64,000 nt of DNA, taken from Kolteria novifilia. GTDB lineage: Bacteria; Planctomycetota; Planctomycetia; Kolteriales; Kolteriaceae. Location: positions 2,976,001-3,040,000 of the forward strand of contig CP036279.1 of the NCBI GenBank assembly GCA_007748055.1. Direction: 5' to 3'. Below the pieces are notes generated by a model. That model was not told where the DNA came from, did no database searches, and worked only from the letters and a program-made list of their open reading frames with translations. The position numbers and the translations under genes are program-made. Of the stretch, positions 55,925-64,000 are shown piece after piece (within the stretch, counting starts at the first letter, position 1; each line of letters opens with the position of its first letter).

Positions 55925-57790
55925 CTATTCGCCAAGCAACTTCGTCCGATAGGGCTCTTCCAACCCCGCGTTCGGCACGAAACGCTGAGCTTCTTCCGGC
56001 TTGAACGCCTCGCTCTTCTCGATGGTGTTGTCCTCGAGTTTGACGTTCTCCTCGGGTGTCCGGTTGTAACGCACCGGCGGGACGTCCGGACCGACCACGA
56101 GCAAATTGCCCTTCACGAGGTTCTCGCCCGCCTTGTGAAAGCGAAGCGGCGAACGGGCGATGTCGTAGATCACGTTGCCGCCAATGACCAAGTCGGTGCT
56201 CCCCTCGTCGAGAAACATGCCGTTGGACTCGGCGCGCCCCTTGTTGACCGAGACGCCGTGGATGAGATTGCCGCTGAGCGTCGTTCCGGGTTGCAGGCCG
56301 AGCGTGTAGATCCCGCCACCGTCGGAGAGAACCTGCATGATGTCGTGGATGTGATTGTCGGCGACGCGGTTGGCTCCGCAGGGAGTCGGCGTGGGGTTCC
56401 ACATCCAGCCGACCGACACCCCGGTGTAGGGGAGTTCGCGCAGGACGTTGTGCGTCACCTTGGTGTCACGCGCGATCCCGATCCAGATGCCGACCGCGCC
56501 CGAGAAGGTCCTCTCGCAGCGCTCGATGACGCAGTTCGTTACCTCGTTGCCCGCGGCGGCTTGCTCGGGAGCGACTCGCCACCAGGTCTTGCGATCAATG
56601 CGCCGCGTGCTGTCCTCGCCAATCAAGACCCCGTTGCCGGCGACGCTCGAGAGGACCGTGCCGACTAGGCGGTTGTCGCGACAGCGCGAGCCGAAGCGAA
56701 TCCCTGACGTGCCCAACTGCTCGATACGGCCATCCTCGAACGAACAACGGTCGGTCACCTCGAAGAGCACGGCGGCGGGGATCGGCTCGCGAAGTCCCGA
56801 GGCCGGCTTCTTTCCGCGCCGTTCGTGGTAGCCCGCCTGGCCCGCCGCGTAGCCACCCTCGGGCAGATTCCAGGCGCAGTGGCGAAGGTTCAGTCCGCGG
56901 AAGTGAAGGTTCGTCACCGGCTTCTCGTCGGTCCCTTGGACGAGCAGAAGCTCTTCGGCGACCGGGGCGATGACCTCGGTGTCGGTGGGCGACTCGCCCT
57001 CGCGGGGGCGATAGGTCAGCACGCCCGTCGCTTGATCGAGGAACCACTCGCCGGGCGCATCGAGATAGTCGATCGCGTTCTCGAGGTAGTAGCGCGGGTT
57101 CGGTTCGTAGTTGTCCATCTGGTAGTGCTTGGCGAGCGGACCAACCGGGTGGGCCGTCGTGACGGTGCGCGTCGTCTCGTCGATGCCACTTAGCGGGATT
57201 CGCGAGATCGACCAGTCGTGGAAGAAGACCAGTTCCACGTTCGAGACATCGGCGACCGGCTTCACGTCGCCGGAGCTGTAGGTGAAGCTCGTTCGCTTGT
57301 CGGGGCCGACCTTTTCGACCCGCAAGTACCCCGTGTCGGGATAGCGGGCCCGCTCGCTTCGCTGGTGGTCGACGAAGAGTTCCCGAAAGGTCCACTTGCC
57401 CGACGCCACTTCCGGCAGTTGCACGCTCCAAGACCCGTCCTCGTTGACGGTCCAGCCGGCGATGCGCCGGCCACCGCTGATGATCGGGGTTTCGCCAGGG
57501 AAGGCCTCATAACTGACCGAGCGCTTTGCGTCGCCGCCGTCCTCGGGCGCGAATCGGAGCGGCTCGGCGATGGAATAGGTCCCTCCTCGGAGGACGACGC
57601 GCAGATCGTTTGTCGATGTACCGAGTGTATCTCGAACGGCCTGTTTCGCCCGGCCGATGGTCGCGAAGGGCTTCTCCTTGGTGCCCGGTTGGGAGTCGTT
57701 TCCGTTCGGGGAGACGAAGAACTCCGTCGCGGCGGCAGGCGGAGCGGCGAGGATGGTGGTCAACAAGAGAGTCGCGAGCATCGGACGCAT
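55925..57790 (-). CDS. Secreted right-handed parallel beta-helix protein, 621 aa
   Basis: A signal peptide (about 1-22, ending AAA) is followed by the typical opening TEFFVSPNGNDSQPGTKEKPFATI of secreted beta-helix enzymes (positions 22-45). An insert domain (about 105-260) precedes the parallel beta-helix (about 295-590), visible as repeats such as NEVTNCVIERCERTFSG and TKVTHNVLRELPYTG. The general plan resembles GH141-like glycosidases and polysaccharide lyases. I cannot name the catalytic residues. A carbohydrate substrate is likely in view of the neighbouring sulfatase-rich lifestyle but not shown. Confidence 0.88.
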   Translation of the reverse strand: MRPMLATLLLTTILAAPPAAATEFFVSPNGNDSQPGTKEKPFATIGRAKQAVRDTLGTSTNDLRVVLRGGTYSIAEPLRFAPEDGGDAKRSVSYEAFPGETPIISGGRRIAGWTVNEDGSWSVQLPEVASGKWTFRELFVDHQRSERARYPDTGYLRVEKVGPDKRTSFTYSSGDVKPVADVSNVELVFFHDWSISRIPLSGIDETTRTVTTAHPVGPLAKHYQMDNYEPNPRYYLENAIDYLDAPGEWFLDQATGVLTYRPREGESPTDTEVIAPVAEELLLVQGTDEKPVTNLHFRGLNLRHCAWNLPEGGYAAGQAGYHERRGKKPASGLREPIPAAVLFEVTDRCSFEDGRIEQLGTSGIRFGSRCRDNRLVGTVLSSVAGNGVLIGEDSTRRIDRKTWWRVAPEQAAAGNEVTNCVIERCERTFSGAVGIWIGIARDTKVTHNVLRELPYTGVSVGWMWNPTPTPCGANRVADNHIHDIMQVLSDGGGIYTLGLQPGTTLSGNLIHGVSVNKGRAESNGMFLDEGSTDLVIGGNVIYDIARSPLRFHKAGENLVKGNLLVVGPDVPPVRYNRTPEENVKLEDNTIEKSEAFKPEEAQRFVPNAGLEEPYRTKLLGE

Positions 57791-58090
57791 GGGGTGGCTT
57801 CCTGGTGAAAGGTCGTCGAGTATCGGTCGGCGGGTGAGCCAATCAACGATGATACGAGCCCAGACCCCCTCCTTCTCCTACTTGTGAGAGCCGAGGATGA
57901 CAAGTTGTCGCAGAGGGGCCCAGATTGCTCGTCAGTCAACCCTTTCAACATCGTGTCGCGATTGGTGGAGCAAGGTTTGTTCGCCGGTAACGTCCGAGAG
58001 AAACGCTGGATGTGGTATCCATTCCGCCTCGCAGGCTCCCATCGACTGGAGATGATCATCGACTGCATTCGATTTCCGAAACCGCGAAGC
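57791..58090. other. Intergenic sequence upstream of the beta-helix gene
   Basis: This stretch has no supportable gene and should hold the promoter of the minus-strand beta-helix gene. From about 58060 on, fragments of the CCGCGAAGCGG repeat begin. Confidence 0.35.
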
Positions 58091-58424
58091 GGGCCGAGTA
58101 TCCATTCGCGTCTCGTCCGCCACATCGACTGCATTCGATTTCCTGAGCCGCGAAGCGGCGGAGTTTAATAGCCAGGGGTGGCAACCCCTGGAGATGATGT
58201 CGGTCCATTCACGAAGCCCCAGAGGGGCGTAGGTAGTTCTGCATTCGATTTCCCGAACCGCGAAGCGGCGAAGCGGGCCGAGTATCCAATCGCGTCTCGT
58301 CCGCCACATCGACTGCATTCGATTTCCTGAGCCGCGAAGCGGCGGAGTTTAATAGCCAGGGGTGGCAACCCCTGAAGATGATGTCGGTCCATTCACGAAG
58401 CCCCAGAGGGGCGTAGGTAGTTCC
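58091..58424. repeat. 184-bp tandem duplication containing the CCGCGAAGCGGCGG repeat
   Basis: Two copies start GGGCCGAGTATCCA at 58091 and 58275. Each contains the module CCGCGAAGCGGCGG, AGTTTAATAGCCAGGGG and CCCCTGG seen in the 2926-3682 array, followed by a GCCCC/GGGGC hairpin. The next bases, to about 58592, contain one copy of the CCACTTGTCCAAGGGGG palindrome and no gene. Confidence 0.85.
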
Positions 58425-58592
58425 TACGTCCCCACTTGTCCAAGGGGGACTACAGGGGGGCGGTTTTCTGGAACCTATCGAACTGCTTGCGATTCAACGA
58501 GAAGAGAAGACATCGGCCGGAAGCAACGACAAACGGCGACCCCGGAATGGGGCCGCCGTGGGAAGTTGTCGTTGATCGAGCACACGAACCTC

Positions 58593-60062
<1,470 letters not shown>

Positions 60063-60242
60063 GAGTGAACTCCTTGCTTGATCGACTCCGAACTTGCTTG
60101 CTGCTAGTCGTTCTTGCTGGGGCTTCGCCCCAAACTCTTTACGTCCCCCCTTGTCCGAGGGGGGAAAACAGGGGTCGGTTTTCTCCACCTTTCCCCGCAT
60201 TGGCGGCGAGAGGGAAGAAGAAGACCTCCTCTATCTCAAGCC

Positions 60243-60410
60243 AAGCCCGCCAGGGTTGCTTGGCGCCCCTGGCTCGATAAGCCCGCCAGGGTTGCTTGGC
60301 GCCCCTGGCTCGATAAGCCCGCCAGGGTTGCTTGGCGCCCCTGGCTCGATAAGCCCGCCAGGGTTGCTTGGCGCCCCTGGCTCGATAAGCCCGCCAGGGT
60401 TGCTTGGCGT
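60243..60410. repeat. 36-bp tandem hairpin repeat between the paired genes (about 4.5 copies)
   Basis: Each 36-base unit holds the arms GCCAGGG and CCCTGGC with an 11-base loop, joined by TCGATAAGC. It lies between the DUF1549/DUF1553 gene and the DUF1501 gene and would form a chain of hairpins in a joint transcript. The rest of the 442-base gap (60063-60504) has two copies of the CCCCCTTG-type palindrome (near 60145 and 60447) and no gene. Confidence 0.88.
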
Positions 60411-60504
60411 GGGAGCAACCACAAAGAAGAAGACCCCCATGATCTCCCCCTTGGACAAGGGGGAGGATCAAACGGTCTCCCCTTGGCTCACCTCCGAGGC
60501 TCAA

Positions 60505-63500
60505 TCAATGGTTGAACAGGAACGCCGGGCTGTTGATCAGGGCCCACGCGAGGTCCTGGGCGCTGGTGAGCCGTTTGTCCTTGTTCTGAGCTTCGCTCAT
60601 CTTCACGTCTTGACGAAGCCGGACCAGCTTCGGATCGGTCTGAACCGGAAGGCTGACGGCCTCGAGCTTCTTGCGTAGCGCGACCAACTTCGGATCGGTC
60701 GGCACCGGCTTCTTGGCGTTCGCGACGTTCACCAGACGCGACCGGTAGCCGGGATCGACGCTCTGGTAGTACTTGAAGAGCATCTCCTTCTGTTCCTTCG
60801 ACCGCTTCTCCGGCGGAAGGGCGAGGACCTGTCGCAGGTTCTCCGCCAAGCCGAGGCCAATCGGTCGTTGCGCTCCCGTCACAGAGAGCCGGAACTTGCC
60901 CAAGTGGTGATTGCCCGACCCGTAGTTGTGGCGAAGGGTGATCGTCAGCAGCGTTTCGCCATCTTTGCCGACCGACTCCTTCGTCTCAAAGGTGGCCCAG
61001 TGGGTGACGCCGTAGCTTGGGCTGATCGCCCAGCCACCGTCGTTGCGTCCCAGCTTGCCGTCGATCGCCTTGGCGACGTCGTAGTTGGCTTGACTGAAGT
61101 CGGCGCGGGCGCGGAAGAGGCCGACCGGTTTGGCTTCCTTCGGCTTGGCGGCGGCCGCCGCGGAGACCTGAAGCTCGGTCAGGACGAAGTTCCCGTCCTT
61201 GGCGCGGCCGGGTCCGCTGTTCTTGTTGGCCTCGTCGGGGAAGACTTCAAGCCGGATGCCGTTGATGTCCTTGACATCGGTCTTGGCGACGATGGTGTAT
61301 ACCAGGTTCTGGGCATTGGGCTCACCACTGGGGACGATGACCATGTCGCCGGCCTGGGCGAGCTTGATGTTGCCATTGTTGGCGGTCAGGTTCGTGGCCT
61401 TGAGCGGGGTCCAAGGGGTCGAGCCGGTCTGCTGGAGTTCCCACGTCGGCTGCTTCTTGGGCAACTCGGCGACGTACTTCTTCAGGTCCTCCTCGGTTTT
61501 GGCGATCTTCTCCTTGCGGGCCTTCTCCTGCTTCGCGACCTTGGGGGCGATCGCCTTCTCGTGGGCGGCGAGTTCCTTTTTCGCCTCGGCGATCGCGACG
61601 AGCCGATCCTCTTCCTTCTTCTTGTGGATCGGGGCGTACTCCTTCTCCCGTTTGGCGAGAAGTTTGACGAGCGTCTCGTGATCGCCGCCGATCTGTCCCA
61701 TCGCGTCGAGGCACGCCTTGACCTCGGTCTCCGAGGCGGGCCGATTGAGGATGCGGAGGAAGAGCTGGTTGATGACCTTCTCGTCATCCTTCTCGTTGGC
61801 GACGAGCTTGGCGATCGCGTTGTTGGGATCGGCGATCGCATCGGCGAGGGTGGGACCGCTCACCAGCGCCATGATCGGTCCCATCTGAACTTCGTTGGAG
61901 CGTTCGCACTCGCAGGAACTCTCGCGCGGCGGACGGCCGAACTTGTTGAGGAAGCCGCTCGGCAAGGTGATGCCCGAGTCGGGCAGGGCGGCGGCGCGGG
62001 TTCCGACCGGGACGCCGGGGAACTTCGAGGCGGAGCCGGTGGCGCGGTAGACCGAGTCGAGCAAGACCTCCGCGGGCAGTCGACGCGCGATCGCGTGCGA
62101 GAAGTTGATCTTGTCGTCCTCGTTCCACTTGTTGGTCTTCGCGGAGAGCTGATAGACCCGCGAGGTGCAGATCTTCTTGATGACGTGACGGGTGTCGAAG
62201 CCGCTGTCGACAAACTCCTTGGTGAGGTAGTCGAGCAGTTCGGGGTTGGTCGGCGGGTTGCCGGCACGGATGTCGTCGATCGGTTCGATGATGCCGACGC
62301 CGAAGAGATATCCCCAGAGCCGGTTGACGTAGCTGGTCGCGAAGTAGGGATTGGTCGGCGAGGTCATCCACGCGGCGAGTTGCTCGCGTCGGGTCGCTCC
62401 CTCGGAGCAGCCGTGCTCGCAGTCGAAGGGGAACTTGGGAGCGGTGACGGTGCCGGTCCGCTCGTGCTTGATGTCCCCTTCGGTCTTGTCGTAGACGATC
62501 TCATAGTAGGGCTTGGAGCCTTCGACCGCGGTACCGCCGATGCGGCGTTTGCCGCTCTTCGGGTCGGTTTTGAGACCGATCTGGGCGAAGTAGGCGGCCG
62601 TCTCGTAGTACTGGTCCTGCGTCCAGCGTTCGAACGGATGGTCGTGGCACTTGTTGCAGTTGAAGCGAATCGCCAGGAACAAGTGCGTCGTGTTCTCCAT
62701 CGTGTCCTGCGGATCGCGCAAAACCTTGAAGTAGGCGGCGGCGGGATTCTCCCGATTCGAGCCGCTGGCGGTGACGATCTCTTTCACGAAACGATCGTAG
62801 GGAGTGTTGTTGGCGACATGCTCCTGAATCCAGCTTCGAAGAGCCGCCGCTCCCTCGGCGCCCAGGAACTTGCGATTGACCTGCAGGAGGTCGGCCCACT
62901 TGTTGGTCCAGAAGTGGACGTAGTCGTCGCTGGCGATGAGCCGGTCGACGAGTTCCTCACGTTTGACGCGGGTGTCGCGCTTGTCGTCGATGAATTGGCG
63001 GACTTGGGCGGCCGTCGGCGGCATGCCCGTCAAGTCGAGCGTGACCCGACGAATGAATTCGGCGTCGGTGCAGAGTTGCGAGGGGCGGATCTTCATCCGA
63101 TTCCACTTCGCGGCGACGAGTTCGTCGATCTTGTTGTTGGCCGGCGGCTGTTGCCACGCGAACTCGGAGCGATCGCCCATCACCGTCAGCGTCGTGGCGG
63201 CGTAAGCCCCTTCGTAGCGAGCGAGAATCGGTGCCTCGCCACGCCGAACCGCGGTCATCATTCCGCCGGGAGCCGCGGTCGCGACTTCACTATTGCCGCT
63301 TTCGATGAAGGCTTCTCGCGTGACGTCGCGTGAGGTGCCGTCGGCGTAGGTCGCGACGATCCGCACTTGCTGCTTCTCGTCGGGACGCTGGACGACCGGC
63401 TTGGTCGGGAAGACTTCGATCGCGGTCACTTTCGGCGTCGCGAGATCGAGCTTGGCCCCGTTGGCGATCCAGTTGCGAACGATCGCGTAGTGGTCGTGGC

Positions 63501-64000
63501 TTCGGTCGGTCAGCTTGCCGCCGACGTGGGGGACGCTGCCGGTCGCCTTGAGGAGCATGAGGCTGTTGTCGGGATCGGCGAGATTCGTCCGGCGCGACGC
63601 CAAGTCGTCGGTGAAGCCGCGGACGTCAAAGAGCGGGTCGTAGCCGCGAAGAGAGAGCTTGAAGCCGTTCTTGCCATTCGCCGCCCCGTGACAGGTGCCC
63701 TGATTGCAGCCCATGCGCGAGAGGGCGGGATTGACGTCGCGGACGAATTCGGCTTGGTAGCCGGCGGCGACGTTGCTGACCCGGACCGGAACGCTGACGG
63801 AGTGCTTGCCGAGCGCGACGTTGAGATAGCCTTGTCCATCCTTGTTCGAGGAGACGAAGCCCGAGGAGGTGACGCCGATCAGGTCGGCCGACGGCTTGGT
63901 GGTGGCGACTCGGGTGACGTCGATCATCTCGCCGGAGGGAAGTTGGCCGGTGGCGACGAGCTGGACGTACGCGAAGGGCCCGTCGAGTTCGATCGTGGCC
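60505..64000 (-). CDS. DUF1549/DUF1553 (PSCyt) protein with cytochrome-type motifs (partial)
   Basis: The frame is open to the right edge, and in-frame residues ahead of the ATG at 63927 (TIELDGPFAYVQLVATGQ) continue the protein, so the start lies outside. Visible in order are a cytochrome-like MGCNQGTCHGAANGKNG segment, a Big2-like beta domain (KVTAIEVFPTKPVVQRPDE), the DUF1549 domain with FNCNKCHDHPFERW (a CxxCH haem-type motif), and the DUF1553 domain (SYVNRLWGYLFGVGIIEPID to the Cys-rich SSCECERSNEVQ). A long charged insert with Lys/Glu coiled coil follows, and the end reads DLAWALINSPAFLFNH. The family is secreted and of unknown reaction. It pairs with DUF1501. Confidence 0.93.
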   Translation of the reverse strand, partial: ATIELDGPFAYVQLVATGQLPSGEMIDVTRVATTKPSADLIGVTSSGFVSSNKDGQGYLNVALGKHSVSVPVRVSNVAAGYQAEFVRDVNPALSRMGCNQGTCHGAANGKNGFKLSLRGYDPLFDVRGFTDDLASRRTNLADPDNSLMLLKATGSVPHVGGKLTDRSHDHYAIVRNWIANGAKLDLATPKVTAIEVFPTKPVVQRPDEKQQVRIVATYADGTSRDVTREAFIESGNSEVATAAPGGMMTAVRRGEAPILARYEGAYAATTLTVMGDRSEFAWQQPPANNKIDELVAAKWNRMKIRPSQLCTDAEFIRRVTLDLTGMPPTAAQVRQFIDDKRDTRVKREELVDRLIASDDYVHFWTNKWADLLQVNRKFLGAEGAAALRSWIQEHVANNTPYDRFVKEIVTASGSNRENPAAAYFKVLRDPQDTMENTTHLFLAIRFNCNKCHDHPFERWTQDQYYETAAYFAQIGLKTDPKSGKRRIGGTAVEGSKPYYEIVYDKTEGDIKHERTGTVTAPKFPFDCEHGCSEGATRREQLAAWMTSPTNPYFATSYVNRLWGYLFGVGIIEPIDDIRAGNPPTNPELLDYLTKEFVDSGFDTRHVIKKICTSRVYQLSAKTNKWNEDDKINFSHAIARRLPAEVLLDSVYRATGSASKFPGVPVGTRAAALPDSGITLPSGFLNKFGRPPRESSCECERSNEVQMGPIMALVSGPTLADAIADPNNAIAKLVANEKDDEKVINQLFLRILNRPASETEVKACLDAMGQIGGDHETLVKLLAKREKEYAPIHKKKEEDRLVAIAEAKKELAAHEKAIAPKVAKQEKARKEKIAKTEEDLKKYVAELPKKQPTWELQQTGSTPWTPLKATNLTANNGNIKLAQAGDMVIVPSGEPNAQNLVYTIVAKTDVKDINGIRLEVFPDEANKNSGPGRAKDGNFVLTELQVSAAAAAKPKEAKPVGLFRARADFSQANYDVAKAIDGKLGRNDGGWAISPSYGVTHWATFETKESVGKDGETLLTITLRHNYGSGNHHLGKFRLSVTGAQRPIGLGLAENLRQVLALPPEKRSKEQKEMLFKYYQSVDPGYRSRLVNVANAKKPVPTDPKLVALRKKLEAVSLPVQTDPKLVRLRQDVKMSEAQNKDKRLTSAQDLAWALINSPAFLFNH

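Noticed and set aside
60868-63333. 821-codon open frame on the plus strand
   Set aside because: It is antisense to the DUF1549/DUF1553 gene, has no recognisable domain, and its composition is that of a high-GC shadow frame.

Overview
This GC-rich window reads as a chromosome segment of a member of the phylum Planctomycetota. The evidence is the gene content: a DUF1549/DUF1553 cytochrome-type protein paired with a DUF1501 protein, a secreted sulfatase, a PQQ-type beta-propeller whose N-terminus carries the WPQFRGP motif, a Ser/Thr kinase with an extracytoplasmic domain, a zinc-ribbon ExbB protein with two ExbD-like partners, a secreted caspase-like peptidase, a DUF6931 protein beside VgrG, and very long intergenic hairpin repeats. 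No phage, plasmid or CRISPR module was seen. About 42 protein genes and one tRNA (Ala, anticodon CGC) can be supported. The gene at 1-266 and the gene at 60505-64000 run off the window.

Layout. 1-1419 (minus): a WXG100/type VII secretion-like cluster cut by the left edge. 1882-2760: a MurB homologue with unusual active-site residues. 2926-3682: five tandem copies of a 154-bp repeat. 3965-7036: PQQ beta-propeller and sulfatase. 7343-10952: small membrane proteins, tRNA-Ala, DUF4404, GNAT, an M20 peptidase and a DUF4177-like protein. 11122-12864: a large polytopic membrane protein. 13681-20322: a TolC lipoprotein, a MacA-like adaptor with C-terminal EF-hands and a MacB-like permease, with no ATPase gene. 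20465-22253: a REP-associated tyrosine transposase between two arrays of hairpins, then a 263-bp tandem duplication. 22361-26786: a PIN protein, a CarH-like B12-domain regulator, a sigma-70 factor and an SRPBCC-epimerase fusion. 27160-31121 (minus): an ExbB/ExbD-type operon. 31752-35757: VgrG, DUF6931 and an unknown protein. 35859-42005: kinase, HdeD-like protein, TlpA-like protein and a response regulator. 42376-45314: a secreted protein of unknown function followed by a secreted caspase-like peptidase. 45545-50343 (minus): an EmrAB-TolC type efflux operon. 50604-57790: an MgtC/DUF4010 protein, a giant MscS channel and a beta-helix protein. 58593-64000 (minus): the DUF1501 and DUF1549/DUF1553 pair.

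Many genes serve the cell envelope: two tripartite exporters, one force-transducing ExbB/ExbD-like complex, a mechanosensitive channel, type VI and type VII secretion-related parts, and secreted hydrolases. The light/B12-type regulator, sigma factor and SRPBCC-epimerase fusion sit together in one direction and resemble the light-induced gene sets known near CarH/LitR regulators in other bacteria.

The intergenic DNA is as notable as the genes. At least five unrelated short hairpin families occur, most of them tandemly amplified. A 164-bp element with 15-17-bp terminal inverted repeats occurs three times and looks like a MITE; in two cases its terminal TAG is the stop codon of the gene upstream. 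One tandem 30-bp repeat lies in frame inside the N-terminus of a transporter gene.
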